From Cephalopachus bancanus (lineage: Eukaryota; Chordata; Mammalia; Primates; Tarsiidae), in assembly GCA_027257055.1 (NCBI GenBank), contig JAPVLO010000019.1:17596501-17660500 (forward strand): a DNA stretch of 64,000 nucleotides, in the 5' to 3' direction. Positions 1 through 11,117 of the stretch are shown here, one piece after another (the first letter of the stretch is position 1; every line of letters begins with the position of its first letter). The position numbers and the translations under genes were made by a program. The notes beneath the pieces are model-generated. The model was not told the DNA's origin. It did no database searches and saw only the letters and a program-made list of their open reading frames with translations.

Positions 1-54
1 CACTCACCTCAGCCTCCCAAGGCATGGGATTACAGGCTGAGCCACTGAGCCCAG
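1..54 (-). mobile_element. Alu left-arm fragment cut by window edge
   Basis: Antisense Alu head: CCTCAGCCTCCCAAGG then ATTACAGGCTGAGCCACTGAGCCC. The rest lies outside the window. Confidence 0.85.
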
Positions 55-819
55 CTACGACAGTCTTTCTGAGCGAAACAAACAGAAAACAAAATTTGGG
101 AAGGCAGAGGTAACCAGAATTTCTGGAGCAGTGAGGTAAGGGGGTTGCATAAAAAAAAAAAGAGTCCAAAAATCTGTGTGGGTGTCCACCACATCTGTCT
201 CTCAATACTAACACAGCACAGGGTGAAACTCTACCAGACCTGGTGAAGCACAATCAAGGAACAGTGGAGTGAACAGCTGCAACAGCTCACAGTCTAAAAG
301 AAGTCTGAGTTCTGAGCAACCAGAGCATAAAGTCCTCATGGAACCCCCAGAGCTTTCAGTGGAGACTCCAGAGGGGTCCTGACTTAATGGGGCTAAACCA
401 GTGCTAGTTTAAGGACTTCTCTATACTTGTCCTCATAAAGCTTACAAATAAAACTTGAAAGAAGCAATCCAACCCACAAGGAACTTAACTGTCTACCAGA
501 ACAAAATGCAACACCCTCAACACTTTTTAAATGAATATGATAAAATATAAATATATACATTATCACACAGACTGTAAATCAAGATGTCCAGCATCCAATC
601 AGAAATTACTAGACATGGGGAGACCCAGAAATATGTGATACATACCAGGAGAAAAATCAGTCAATAGAAATAGTCACAGAAATGACAGAAGTGATGGAAT
701 TAGTAGACAAGAACTTGTAGAACAATTAGCATTAAAATGCCAAGAATTCAAAAAAGCATATGAGGAAAAAAGATAAGACATATATAAGAAGCAAATGATA
801 CTTTTAGAAATAAAAATAA
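55..819 (+). mobile_element. Old L1 fragment, 5'UTR/ORF1-proximal part
   Basis: A-rich sense strand with phrases typical of mammalian-wide L1M/HAL1 5' regions, such as GACAGAAGTGATGGAATTAG followed by AGACAAGAACTTG. No open frame survives. The same element seems to continue at 1146-1381 and 1671-1835 on either side of Alu insertions. The subfamily cannot be named by eye. Confidence 0.55.
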
Positions 820-1145
820 GCCAGGTGCGGTGGCTCAGTTTATAATCCCAGCACTTTGGGAGGCAAAGGTGAGAGAATTGCCTAAGCCCGCGGATTTGAG
901 ACCAGTCTGGGCAACTTGGAGAGACCTCATCTCTACAATAAATAAAAAAAATTAGCTGGGTGTGGTGGTGTGTGCCTGTAGTTCCAGTTCCTTGGAAGGC
1001 TGAGATGGAAGGATCACTTGAGACCACCAGGTTGAGGCTGCAGTGGCTGGGAGTGTGCCACTGTCTTCCAGTCTGAGTGACAGAGTGAGATTCCAACTAA
1101 AAATTAAATAAATAAATAAAAAGAAATAAAAATAAAATTAAAAAT
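820..1145 (+). mobile_element. Alu dimer (older copy)
   Basis: Full dimer starting GCCAGGTGCGGTGGCTCAG, with linker CTCTACAATAAATAAAAA and a degenerate AAATAAATAAAA tail. Its right arm lacks the perfect GTGGCC/GGCCAC hairpin of younger copies. Confidence 0.9.
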
Positions 1146-1381
1146 TGACTGGATGAGAGTAATAGAAGTTTAGACTCTACAAAAGAAAAGATTAGTGAAC
1201 CTGAATATATTACAATAGAGACTATCCAACATGAGTTATGCTTCTACCTTAAGAATCTAGAAATAAATAAGTAAATAAACAAATTTGACCCAAATAATAA
1301 GTACCTAGAAAAAAAAGAAAAAAACAAAGAGCAGAAAATTATGTTTATTTCAGTGATACAGTAAAATTAGAAAAGACCTGA
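1146..1381 (+). mobile_element. Old L1 fragment, continuation
   Basis: Resumes the L1 after the Alu: AAAAGATTAGTGAACCTGAA and ACAATAGAGACTATCCAACA match the usual ORF1-proximal L1M phrasing. Confidence 0.5.
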
Positions 1382-1670
1382 GCCAGGCTCGGTGGCTCAG
1401 CCTGTAATCCAGTGCCTTTGGGAGGCTGAGGTGAGCGGATTGCCTGAGCCCGCGGGTTCGAGACCCGCCTGGGCAGCGAGACTTCATCTCTACAATAAAT
1501 CAAAAAAAACCAGCCGGGCATGGTGGCGCATGCCTGTAATTCCGGCTACTCGGAAGGCTGAGGCGGAAGGATCACCGGAGTCCAGTAGGTCGAGGCTGCG
1601 GTGGCCGGAAGCGGCCACTGCACTCCAGTCTGGGCGACAGAGTGAGACTCCAACTCAAAAAAAAAGAAAA
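1382..1670 (+). mobile_element. Young-type Alu, delta-5 subfamily
   Basis: Carries the exact T-arm-like GCGGGTTCGAGACCCGC (1452-1468), the shortened CCTGGGCAGCGAGAC (five bases shorter than CCTGGGCAACTTGGCGAGAC), the one-base A-box deletion and the right-arm GTGGCC...GGCCAC hairpin. Confidence 0.95.
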
Positions 1671-1835
1671 CACCCCAAACTCCAAAACCTTATTATTTGA
1701 AAAGATAAAAATTACTTTTTTAGATATACTAATCTTAATAAATGAAACAGAAGACATAAATGACCAATATCAGAGATGAGAGTGGATATATCACTACACA
1801 TGCTCATATATTAGAAAAACAAAGCAGACATATTT
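1671..1835 (+). mobile_element. Old L1 fragment, ORF2-like
   Basis: Contains ACAGAAGACATAAATGACCA and ATATCAGAGATGAGAG, typical of L1 ORF2 sequence. Reading frames are closed. 1836-1984, just downstream, is not identified. Confidence 0.5.
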
Positions 1836-1984
1836 TCCTGCTTGGTGATGAAGGTGAGGTGATGGAGGTGAGGTAAGAAACCCAAGAAATGGAGTTTGGA
1901 ATACAGAGAAAAAAGATGAGACAGATTATTCAGTTGGTCCATGTAGTTGATTCTATGGGTAGAAAGATTATTTGGAATTAAGAC

Positions 1985-2286
1985 CAGAGATGGGGGAAAG
2001 GTGGGGAGATGTTGGTCAAAGGATACAAAATTTCAGTTAGATTGGAGGTAAAAGTTCAAGAGATCTATCAGACAATGTGGTTACTATAGTTAATAACCAT
2101 GTATTGTATCCTTGAGAATTACTAAAAGAGTAGATTTTAAGTGTTTTTACTACACATGCACACACACACAAGTATGTGAAAGAATGCATATAATTAGCTC
2201 AATTTAGTCATTCTATAATGTATACTTATTTCAAACAAAAGGTCTTACACAATAAATATATAAATAATTTTTGTCAATTAAAAAAA
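1985..2286 (+). mobile_element. L1M 3'UTR
   Basis: Contains GGGAGATGTTGGTCAAAGGA, ATACAAAATTTCAGTTAGA, AGTAGATTTTAAGTGTT and AATAAATATATA, the characteristic 3'UTR of mammalian L1MA/MB-type elements, ending in a short A run. Confidence 0.75.
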
Positions 2287-2299
2287 TGAATTATATAGG

Positions 2300-2620
2300 T
2301 CACCATGCATAGTGGCTCATGCCTGTAATCCCAGCCCTTTGGGAGGCAGAGGTTAGAGGATTACTTGAGCCCAGGGGTTTGGTTTGAGACCAGCCCAGGC
2401 AGCTTGGCAAGACCTCAGCTCTACAATAAATAAAAAAAAATAGCCAGACATTGTGGTGCACATCTGTAGTTCCAGCTACCTGGAAGACTGAGGCAGAAGG
2501 ATCACCTAAGCCCAGCAGATCGAGGCTACGGTAGCCATGACCATGACACTGTACTCCAGCCTGGGTGACAGAGTGAGGCTCTAACTCGAAAAATATATAT
2601 GTACGTATATATATTTTTAA
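2300..2620 (+). mobile_element. Alu dimer, diverged
   Basis: Starts CACCATGCATAGTGGCTCATG; ends ACTCGAAAAATATATATG, so the tail has become AT-rich. Confidence 0.85.
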
Positions 2621-2631
2621 AAAGACCAGCC

Positions 2632-2777
2632 AAGCCGGGCATGGTAGCACGTGCCTGTAGTTCCAGCTACTTGGAAAGCTGAGGCGGAATGATCGCCGGA
2701 GCCCAGCAGGTCGAGGCTGTGGTGACCGGGAGTGTGCCACTGCATTCCAGTCTGGGCGACAGAGTGAGACTCCAACT

Positions 2778-2808
<31 letters not shown>
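2632..2808 (+). mobile_element. Alu right-arm monomer
   Basis: Begins at GCCGGGCATGGTAGCAC (right-arm start) and ends in a pure A run of about 29. It is a 5'-truncated Alu or free right monomer, adjacent in tandem to the previous Alu. Confidence 0.85.
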
Positions 2809-2810
<2 letters not shown>

Positions 2811-3157
2811 CAAGCCAGATAGCCCCTGATGTGACTACTAGAGTACTTATGATGTATTCAGTTCTGATTCTTTCAATTTAAGCCTATTGAGGAAAGCCAC
2901 ACCCTTTGGGTAGGTCTGGTGTCAAGGTGAGTGGTAGTTCTTTGGCACGAGAAAAACCCTCTTGGATCTTAGGTAGAAAACAGGAAGGCAGGCCTTTAAC
3001 ATATGTTAGAGTAGGAAAAGGACTCCCTGATTTCTTTCTCTCGTGTTTTGCTCCTGAGTCTAAGCACTGAGGACCCCAGAGGACTGTCGGGCTGTATCTG
3101 GAGTGATGTTCTGGTGGTCTCTGCCTCCATGTGGAAACAGGTTGAAAGTAGAAAGGA
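2809..3157. other. Single-copy sequence
   Basis: No repeat family, exon signal or RNA gene was recognised in this interval. Confidence 0.5.
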
Positions 3158-3450
3158 GCCAGCTTGGTGGCTCAGCCTGTAATCCCGCGCCTTTGGGAGG
3201 CTGAGATGAGTGGATTGCCTGAGCCCACAGGTTCGAGACCCGCCTGGGCAACTTGGAGAGATCTCATCTCTACAAAAAAAAAAAAAAAAAAAAATAGCCG
3301 GGCATAGTAGCAAGCGCCTGTAGTTCCAGCTACTTGGAAGGCTGAGGCAGAAGGATCGCCGGAGACCAGCAGGTCAAGGCTGCGGTGGCGGGAGCGGCCA
3401 CTGCCCTCCAGTCTGGGTGACAGAGTGAGACTCCAACTCAAAAAAAAAAA
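3158..3450 (+). mobile_element. Alu dimer, intermediate type
   Basis: B-box region reads ACAGGTTCGAGACCCGC, one arm short of the perfect T-arm. GAAAGGA occurs on both sides as a short target-site duplication. Confidence 0.93.
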
Positions 3451-3508
3451 GAAAGGATAAATGACACTGGTGACTACTAGCTAAAGTTACCTATAAAGTT
3501 TAAACTCA

Positions 3509-3794
3509 GCCGGGTTCGGTGGCTCAGCCTGTAATCCCGTGCCTTTGGGAGGCTGAGGTGAGCGGATTGCCTGAGCCCGCGGGTTCGAGACCCGCCTGGG
3601 CAGCGAGACCTCATCTCTACAATAAATCAAAAAACCAGCCGGGCATGGTAGCGCATGCCTGTAATTCCGGCTACTCGGAAGGCTGAGGCGGAAGGATCGC
3701 CGGAGTCCAGCAGGTCGAGGCTGCGGTGGCCGGGAGCGGCCACTGCATTCCAGTCTGGGCGACAGAGTGAGACTCCAACTCAAAAAAAAAAAAA
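3509..3794 (+). mobile_element. Young-type Alu, delta-5 subfamily
   Basis: Perfect T-arm motif at 3579-3595, delta-5 deletion, perfect right-arm hairpin. Flanked by exact 13-base direct repeats AAAGTTTAAACTC (3495-3507 and 3792-3804). Confidence 0.97.
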
Positions 3795-3804
3795 GTTTAA
3801 ACTC

Positions 3805-4205
3805 TACCTTGTGTAACCCATGTAAAAACCTTAACTCGCATTGTCTAGCCATGCAACTGTGCTGTCTCTCAAGAATAGTCTGATAGGAATCAATGACTTC
3901 CAAAATCATTCAAGGGGACACAAGTATAATCTCTAGACTCTCTTATTAACATCCTCTCTCATCCCATATTCTCTAGTTCTCAGAAACTTCTGAACACTTA
4001 TAATCTGAACATATTCTTCCTCTCCATACTGTCCTGTCTCCACATATTGTTTGCTCTAGCATCTCTTCATCTGCCCACATCCTTCAGAAAATTGTGCCTC
4101 GAATACTTGTCCATCCACCCTCCCATCATACAGAACTTCCTAGAAAGTGTATTTTATCTACATCTTTGACTACTTTTTATTTCTAGAATTCCTTTGTGTG
4201 GATTC
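3805..4205. other. Single-copy sequence
   Basis: Pyrimidine-rich toward the right end, leading into the TTCC tract. No gene seen. Confidence 0.5.
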
Positions 4206-4559
<354 letters not shown>

Positions 4560-4560
4560 C

Positions 4561-4662
4561 TGAGACGAGGTCTTACCAACTTGCCCGGTCTGGTCTCAAA
4601 GCCAGGGACTCAGGCAATTCACTCGCCTCAGCCTCCCAAAGTGCTGGGATTACAAGCTGAAT
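4561..4662 (-). mobile_element. Alu left-arm fragment
   Basis: GAGACGAGGTCTTACCAACTT through GGGATTACAAGCTGA. The right arm and tail are missing where the TTTC tract abuts, suggesting the microsatellite grew from, or replaced, the Alu tail side. Confidence 0.85.
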
Positions 4663-4900
4663 TGTCTCTTTCTTTCTTTTAATGGAGGGAAGAAGGCAAA
4701 GGCTATGGTGGTAGTGAGAAGAAGAGATAAATGTTTGATTCCCTACATAAAAATTTTAAATTCTGACATGCTTGCACATTTTATTATTTGGCTTGATGTT
4801 ATTTTAGCTATTTATTTTCCCTTTGTCAGTTTTGGACATTTATAAATGCTAAAAACTGTGTGCTCTTGGGAAAAATAATATAAAATTTGTAGAGAAAATT

Positions 4901-5170
4901 TTTTTTTTTTTTTTTTTGAGTTGGAGTCTCACTCTGTCGCCCAGACTGGAGTGCAGTGGCCGCTCCTGGCCACTGCAGCCTCGACCTGCTGGGCTCTGGC
5001 GATCCTTCCGCCTCAGCCTTCCGAGTAGCTGGAACTACGGGCGCACGTTACCACGCCTGGCTAATTTTTGATTTATTGTAGAGATGAGGTCACGAACCCG
5101 CGGGCTCAGGCAGTCCACTCACCTCAGCCTCTCAAAGCGCGAGATTACAGGCTGAGCCACCGAGCCCGGC
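4901..5170 (-). mobile_element. Alu dimer
   Basis: Poly(T) then GAGTTGGAGTCTCACTCTG; ends CACCGAGCCCGGC. GAGAAAA(A)TT flanks both sides. About 25 bases around the B box are missing (GAGGTCACGAACCCGCGGG). Confidence 0.93.
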
Positions 5171-5249
5171 GAGAAAAATTTAACATAGTATATCAAAAGC
5201 ATTGAAGATATGCACACTTTAATTTTACTTCAAAAAAATCTTAAAATCA

Positions 5250-5610
5250 TTTTCAAGTTATGCAAAAATTTATCAATCAGGATGTTTTTATAACCATGTT
5301 CATAAAAGTGGTATATTAGAAAGAACCTAATGTCCAATGATATGGGAAGGGGATTAATAAAATAAATTATGGTATACCTCATCTAAAATAAAGCTATAAA
5401 ATTCTTCTTGATGACAAGGTTTAAAATTTTTATAATCTATGTTAACTAGTTATGGAAAACCATATGATTAAAAGATCTCATTTTCATAAAAATGTTACTT
5501 AGAAAAATGTTGACTCGTAGGCAATATACTATTCGTGGTGGTAAGGTGACAGGTGATGTTTCATCTTTATGTTTTCCTTTGTTTTTGACAATGTACATAT
5601 GTCTTAGCTA
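5250..5610 (+). mobile_element. Old L1 fragment, ORF2 3' end
   Basis: CCTAATGTCCAATGATATGG, TTAATAAAATAAATTATGG and later ATGTTTTCCTTTGTTTTTG resemble the end of ORF2/3'UTR of old L1M elements. Badly decayed. Confidence 0.5.
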
Positions 5611-5639
5611 GGAATATTTTGTCTGTCTACAAATTACCA

Positions 5640-6070
5640 GACAACTGACTTCAGTGTCTAATCAAGTGTATTCCCCTTCTTTTACTAGAAGTCTGAATGT
5701 AGATGACATCAGGCCTGGATTCAGCACCCTGCCAATGTCGGGGAGGGCCAGCATCTCTGAGAGTCTTTCAGCTCTTTCCTTTCATTTGTCCCATGAGCCA
5801 TAAGTTCTAAGGCCATGGTCAAGTCTGCATTTCAGGCAGAAGAGAGAGGAAGGCGGGAAGCGGCATCACAGCAGATCACTACTTCTTCAGAACTGGAACC
5901 TGTGCCATCTGCTCCTCCCTAACTCCAAGGGGCACCCAGGACTTATGTATCTTAGTTTTTCCAGCCTTGACAGAGGAGAAACGTCTAGGAATGTTTGGTA
6001 AAGCCAATCTCTGGTGTCTGCCTCACTATGTATTAATTGACAATAAGATAACTAATTTTAAAAAGAGACA
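5640..6070. other. Single-copy sequence
   Basis: Nothing recognisable beyond an ordinary mixed-composition stretch. Confidence 0.45.
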
Positions 6071-6074
6071 ACTA

Positions 6075-6390
6075 GGCTGGGTGCGGTGGCTCATGCTTTT
6101 AATTCCAGCACTTTGGGAGGCTGAGGTGAGAGGATTGCCTGAGCTCATGAGTTCAAGACCTGGGTACCTTGACGAGACCTCATCTCTACAATAAATGAAA
6201 AAAATTAGCAGGCGTGGTGGCACACATCTGTAGTTCCAGCTACTTGGAAGGCTAAGGTAGAAGGATCATCTGAGCCCGGCAGGTCATGGCTTCAGTGGCT
6301 GTGAGCATGCCAGTGTACTTCAGCCTGGGTGTCAGAGGGAGACTCCAACTCAAAAAAAATAAACAAATAGATAAATAAGAAAATAAAGTA
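6075..6390 (+). mobile_element. Alu dimer, tail-to-tail with the next Alu
   Basis: GGCTGGGTGCGGTGGCTCATG start; tail degenerated to AAATAAACAAATAGATAAATAAG. Only about 50 bases separate its tail from that of an opposite-strand Alu. Confidence 0.92.
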
Positions 6391-6440
6391 AAAAGAGACT
6401 GCTAATAATCAATAGATTATTTTATTTATTTTATTTATTT

Positions 6441-6722
6441 TTTGAGTTGGAGTCTCACTCTGTCACCCAGACTGGAATGCAGGGGCACACTCCTGGCCAC
6501 CATAGTCTCGACCTGCAGGGCTCCAGTGATCCTTCTGCCTCAGCCTTCCAAGTAGCAGGAACTATAGGTGCGTGCTACCGTACCCGGCTAATTTTTGACT
6601 TATTGTAGAGACGAAGTCTCACCAAATTGCCTGGGTGGGTCTCAAACCCGTGGGCTCAAGCAATGCTCTCTCCTTGTCCTCCCAAAGTGTTGGGATTACA
6701 GGCTGAGTCACCAAGCCCGGCC
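6441..6722 (-). mobile_element. Alu dimer
   Basis: TTTGAGTTGGAGTCTCACTC to CACCAAGCCCGGCC. A target duplication near ATAGATTATTTTA lies on both sides. Confidence 0.92.
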
Positions 6723-6795
6723 CGATAGATTATTTTAAAAGGAAGTCACATGAATACTGAAGTCTCCATTTGATGATGTTATTCCAATGAATTGG

Positions 6796-7097
6796 TTTTT
6801 TTGTTTGTTTATTTGTTTTTGAGTTGAAGTCTCACTTTGTCGCTTAGGCTGAAGTGTATTAGTATGCTCATGGCCACCCCAATGTCGACCTGCTGGGCTC
6901 AGGTGATCCTTCCACCCCAGCCTTCCAAGTAACCAGAACTACAGGCATGCTACCACACCCGGCTAATTTTTGATTTATTGTAGAGATGAGGTCTTGCCAA
7001 GTTGCCCAGGCTGTTCTCGAACCCGTGGGCCCAGGCAATCCACTCACCTCGGCTTCCCAAAGTGCTGGGATTACAGACTTGAGCCACTGCGTTCGGC
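6796..7097 (-). mobile_element. Alu dimer, diverged
   Basis: GAGTTGAAGTCTCACTTTGTC to GAGCCACTGCGTTCGGC, with numerous substitutions. Confidence 0.9.
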
Positions 7098-7240
7098 AAT
7101 TGTTTTGTTAATAATATTTGTTATATGCATAACATTGTACGAGGTGCTTATAGAGAAAAAAGTTTCTGATATGGTCAGTCATTGAGAGATCTATAATCTA
7201 GTCTGGGAGACATGTCCTCTATTCAGAAAATAATATAGCA

Positions 7241-7545
7241 GACCAGGCATGGCAGCTCATGCCTGTAATTCCAGCACTTTGAGAGGCCAAGGCAGGAGGA
7301 TTGCTTGAGCCCAGGAATTTGAGACCAACCTGAGAAAAATAGCAAGACGTCATCTCTACAAAAAATAAAAATAAAAATAATTAGCCGGGCATGGTGATGT
7401 GTGCCTATAGTCCCAGCTACTTGAGAGACTGAGGTGGAAGGATTGCCTGATCCCAGGAAGTTGAGGCTTCAGTGAGTCATGATTGCACCACTGCCCTCCA
7501 GTCTGGGCAATAGAATGAGCCCCTGACAAAAAAGAAAAGAAAGGC
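7241..7545 (+). mobile_element. Old AluJ-like dimer
   Basis: Ancestral features: GGCAGCTCATGCCTGTAATTC and GAGCCCAGGAATTTGAGACC, with TCTACAAAAAATAAAAATA instead of the CAATAAATC linker. An internal reference for the ancestral state. Confidence 0.9.
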
Positions 7546-7850
7546 GGCCGGATGTGGTTGCTCAAGCCTATAATCCTAGCACTTTGGGAGGCTGAGGTGA
7601 GAGGATTGCCTGAGCCCATGGGTTTGAGACCAGCCTGGGCAACTTGGTGAGACCTCATCTCCATAGTAAATCAAAAATCAGCTGAGTGTGGTGGCGCACA
7701 TCTGTAGTCCCAGCTACTTGGAAGACTGAGGCAGAAGGATCACCTGAGCCCAGCAGGTCGAGCCTGGGTGACCGTGAGTGTGCTACTGCCCTCCAGCCTG
7801 GGCGATAGAGTGAGACTCCAACTCAAGAAAAAAAAAAAGAAAAAAAAGAG
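7546..7850 (+). mobile_element. Alu dimer, intermediate type
   Basis: B-box region ATGGGTTTGAGACCAGC: left stem partly changed, right stem still ancestral. Confidence 0.9.
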
Positions 7851-7879
7851 AGAATTTATGCTCCCACCCCATAAACAGT

Positions 7880-8455
7880 TGGGCGAGGTGGCTCACGGCT
7901 ATAATCCCAGCACTTTGAGAGGCCGAAGTGAGAAGATTGCCTGAGCCTACAGGTTTGAGACCAGCCCTGACAACTTGGTAAGACCTCATCTCTACAATAA
8001 ATTTTTTTGTTTTTGAGTTGGAGTCTCACTCTGTCGCCCAGACTGGAGTGCAGTGGCTGCTCCCGGTCACCGCAGCCTCAACCTGCTGGGCTCCGGCGAT
8101 CCTTCCGCCTCAGCCTTCCCAGTAGCCGGAATTACAGGCATGCGCTACCACGCCCGGCTGATTTTTTGATTTATTGTAGAGATGAGGTCTCGCTGCCCAG
8201 GCGGGTCTCGAACCCGCGGGCTCAGGCAATCCACTCACCTCAGCCTCCCAAAGGCGCGGGATTACAGGCTGAGCCACCGAGCCCACCCTCTACAATAATT
8301 TTTAAAAATTAGCTGGGTGTGGTGGCATGTGCCTGTAGTGGAAGGATCGCCTGAGCCTAGCAGGTCAAGACTGTTGTGGTTGGGAGCGTGCCACTGCCCT
8401 CCAGCCTGGGTGACAGAATGAGACTCCAACTCAAAAAAAAAAAAAAGAAAAGAAA
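7880..8455 (+). mobile_element. Alu dimer split by a younger Alu
   Basis: The left arm (7880-8001) and the right arm (from about 8288) belong to one element; CTCTACAATAA appears at both junctions as the target duplication of the inserted copy. Confidence 0.9.
8006..8287 (-). mobile_element. Young-type Alu nested in an Alu, delta-5
   Basis: Antisense copy with GCGGGTCTCGAACCCGC at 8201-8217 and the delta-5 form GAGGTCTCGCTGCCCAGG. Together with its host it forms an inverted Alu pair. Confidence 0.95.
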
Positions 8456-8711
8456 GGAAAAGAAAATAGTATAGAGCAGAATACAGCAGGAAAAATATAT
8501 GGTAGAGAAACTGAGCTATCTTGCCCTGATATATCAGCAAGGGAATAGGTGTGACCAGAGGAACTTCCTGGAGGAGAAAGCACCTGAGCTTGACTTTAAA
8601 GGATGTGATGATTCAGAAGGGTGGTACACAGAAGGCCTCCAAGCACGGCAATAGCACATGGCCATGCACGTGCCATGTGGGAGCCAGTTGGAGGCTAGCA
8701 AACTTGAAATC
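8456..8711. other. Single-copy or ancient L2-like sequence
   Basis: CTTCCTGGAGGAGAAAGCACC and following resembles a diffuse old repeat phrase, but the assignment is weak. Confidence 0.35.
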
Positions 8712-8726
8712 AAGAGTAGCAAGTGC

Positions 8727-9144
8727 ACGTGCCACCCATCAAAACTGGACTGGATTAAAAAAAAAAGTACATATACATGTTGGAATGTTATGTAGTCATA
8801 AAGAAGAACAAAATTATGAACTTTGCAGCAACTTGGATGGATTTAGAGTCTATAATACTCAGTGATTTATCACAGAAACGAAGAACAGAGTACCATATGT
8901 TCTCACTCATAAGCAGACCTTGACATTTACCATAACACTATAAGAAAGGGATTGGCAGCAGTCAGAAACTGCTGGAGGGTGGGAGATGGGGAGACATAGC
9001 ATTAATAAGGGTATCTGCTCTCAAACCAGGCAAAGTGTGGACCAAAGGGAGGCCCAAACTTTACATGTACAATGACCACTTGCATACCTAATCCTGAGTT
9101 GTATCCCACATCTTTAAAATAAAATAAATTTAAAAAGAAAAAAA
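8727..9144 (+). mobile_element. 5'-truncated L1, 3'UTR type A
   Basis: Encodes the end of ORF2 (CAACTTGGATGGATTTAGAG, AACAGAGTACCATATGTTC) and then a G-rich polypurine stretch and CAAACCAGGCAAAGTGTGG. Flanked by 15-base duplications AAGAGTAGCAAGTGC (8712-8726) and AAGAGTAGTGAGTGC (9145-9159). The reading frame is only the last part of the reverse transcriptase and is broken. Confidence 0.95.
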
Positions 9145-9159
9145 AAGAGTAGTGAGTGC

Positions 9160-9508
9160 TATGGTGGACTTGAAAAGGTTTCCAAACAGATATTTTTAGA
9201 CCAAGGTGAATGCAAAAACTCCCTCCAGGAGCCCTCAGCTCATCCCTGTGACACCTGTCTTGCTGACTTGCAGGCTCGTTCCTGTTGTTTCCAAGGGTCC
9301 GGATGACACAAGTCTGGCTCCTGCTATCAGACACCTGCCTACACTTTCTACCCCACCAGGGGCTGCCCCACTCAAACCTCTGCCTCCTTATCTCACCCAC
9401 CTGCCTTGCCAGCTCAGCCGTTTGCTTTCTCCCACCCGCCAGGAAGAAACCTTGGCAATGACTTTGTGAGGCCATCTCAAGTGCCAGCAGCTATGAGTTG
9501 TGACTTGA
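9160..9508. other. Single-copy sequence
   Basis: C-rich on the plus strand around 9340-9440. Open frames on both strands look like chance. Confidence 0.45.
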
Positions 9509-9520
9509 GACTGGAATTCT

Positions 9521-9803
9521 TTTTTTTTTGAGTTGGAGTCTCACTCTGTCTCCCAGACTGGAGTGCAGTGGCCATTCCCGGCCACCACAGCCTCGACCTG
9601 CTGGGCTCCGGCGATCCTTCCGCCTCAGCCTTCCAAGTCGCCGGAATTACAGGCATGCGCTACCACGCCCGGCTGATTTTTTGATTTATTGTAGAGATGA
9701 GTCTCACCAAGTTGCCCAGGCGGGTCTCGAACTCGCGGGCTCAGGCAATCCACTCACCTCAGCCTCCCAAATGCGCGGGATTTCAGGCTGAGCCACCGAG
9801 CCC
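9521..9803 (-). mobile_element. Young-type Alu
   Basis: Flanked by exact 12-base GACTGGAATTCT (9509-9520 and 9804-9815). B-box stem has a single CpG-type change (GCGGGTCTCGAACTCGC). Confidence 0.96.
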
Positions 9804-9815
9804 GACTGGAATTCT

Positions 9816-10009
9816 TTACAAGAAACTTGGAGAGGGTGATTCTAAGCACTCTGGAAACAATAGATGAATGACAGCTGTAGTATTAGCCCGAAAGTATGGC
9901 GGGGGAGGGTATATATCAATGTCCTACAGATCAGATCTGTATCAATGTCTCCCAGATGTGGGAGTCCTACAGATCAGACTCAGGTTGGAGGACCCATGGG
10001 CCAGGGCTT
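9816..10009. repeat. Short imperfect direct repeats
   Basis: TCCTACAGATCAGA occurs at 9921 and 9965, with ATCAATGTC(C/T) also duplicated nearby. A small local duplication in otherwise single-copy DNA. Confidence 0.5.
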
Positions 10010-10150
10010 TGTGATGATCACAGAAGGAGCACTGGACTGGGAGCAGGCTCTACTATTGACTTGCCGTGTTTTTTTAGGCCTTGGAACCTTGCAGAATCTC
10101 TTTGGGCCTCAGCTTCTTCATCTGTTACATGGAGATATGTACACTTGCTT
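10010..10150 (+). mobile_element. MIR
   Basis: GAGCACTGGACTGGGAGCAGG, then TTGGGCCTCAGCTTCTTCATC TGTTACATGG: the MIR core order. Confidence 0.7.
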
Positions 10151-10779
10151 TCCCCCTTTCCAGTTTAACACTCTATTCATGGAACACACATTATATGCTG
10201 TACCATTTCTAGTCTGAGTACATGAATGAACAAAGCCTCAACCCTCTCTCCCCCACAGACCCAAAGAATGGTTTTCCTTAGAGGGTCCTTGATGGTGGAG
10301 TAGGCTGTTTTAGGCAGAAGCACCGCATGAAGGTTAAACATGAACATGGTATATTCATCGTGGGGTGAGCCAGTAGTACCAGATGCTGGGCTTCCTTGAA
10401 AGGATCTCTCTCAGCCCTGACATCCATCCTTTCCATTCCTCTGTGTTCAGTATTCAAATATGAGTAAGACTTAGTGCCTGTCCTCAAGTTGCTCACAGCC
10501 TAGTGAGGAGGCTGGTGTCAACATAGATAATTGCAACATAAGGTGGTAAATGTTGTGACAGCACCCAGTCTGTGAGCCCAGGGGGTTTGGGGACTCAGGA
10601 GAGGTTCCCAGAGGAGATGATGTTTAGGGAAGGCTTTATGAGGGGTAACAGAGCATTGATCAAATCTGAGAGACAGTTTTTACCTAAATCGGTGGCCAGG
10701 GACATAGATCACTGACCATTCGCTCCCTGTGACTGGCCCTATTTTGCCTCTCTAACTTTTGTATACGTGCTTCTTGCAC
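10151..10779. other. Mostly single-copy, with L2/MIR traces
   Basis: CTCAAGTTGCTCACAGCCTAG (about 10482) and GAGGTTCCCAGAGGAGATGA (about 10600) resemble ancient L2-type phrases. No exon signal found. Confidence 0.4.
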
Positions 10780-10900
10780 ACATAGGTGAGTGGAGAGAAT
10801 GTGAGTGGTGGAGTCAGGAGACCTGGATTCTAGTGACTCACAATGTGACCTGGGCATTGGCTCCAGCTCTTCGGGTCGCAGTTGCCTGTACCGTAGTATG
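10780..10900 (+). mobile_element. MIR fragment
   Basis: GGAGTCAGGAGACCTGGATTC then AATGTGACCTGGGCATTGG, the central MIR pattern. Confidence 0.6.
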
Positions 10901-11034
10901 AGAGGTAGAGGAAACATTTGCCACTGAATTCCTTTCTCTGTTGGGGGAATTCTTCATCTAGAGATAGGTCTGAAGCAGAGTCCACATCTCACTAAGGGAG
11001 GTGAAATATGCCTGTTTCTTACCCTCCTTTGCAG

Positions 11035-11117
11035 CTAAAGTGGAGACTGATGAACTAGGTCCTTCCAGTCCGATGCCCACTGGCCCAAGTGTCAGCCAAA
11101 AGGAAGGCAGGGCAGTG
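11035..11117 (+). other. Candidate internal exon (83 nt), unconfirmed
   Basis: A good acceptor (CTTACCCTCCTTTGCAG, ending 11034) precedes, and a fair donor (GTGAGC at 11118) follows. The reading AKVETDELGPSSPMPTGPSV continues open to a stop at 11235-11237 if not spliced. Residue composition looks protein-like and the stretch is not a recognised repeat. Against it: no flanking exon is visible, no family is recognised, and acceptor-like signals arise by chance in 64 kb. It could equally be a decayed exon. Confidence 0.2.

Noticed and set aside
1452..1468. tRNA gene, because of the T-arm-like sequence
   Set aside because: No acceptor stem, D-arm or anticodon arm around it; it sits in an Alu left arm.
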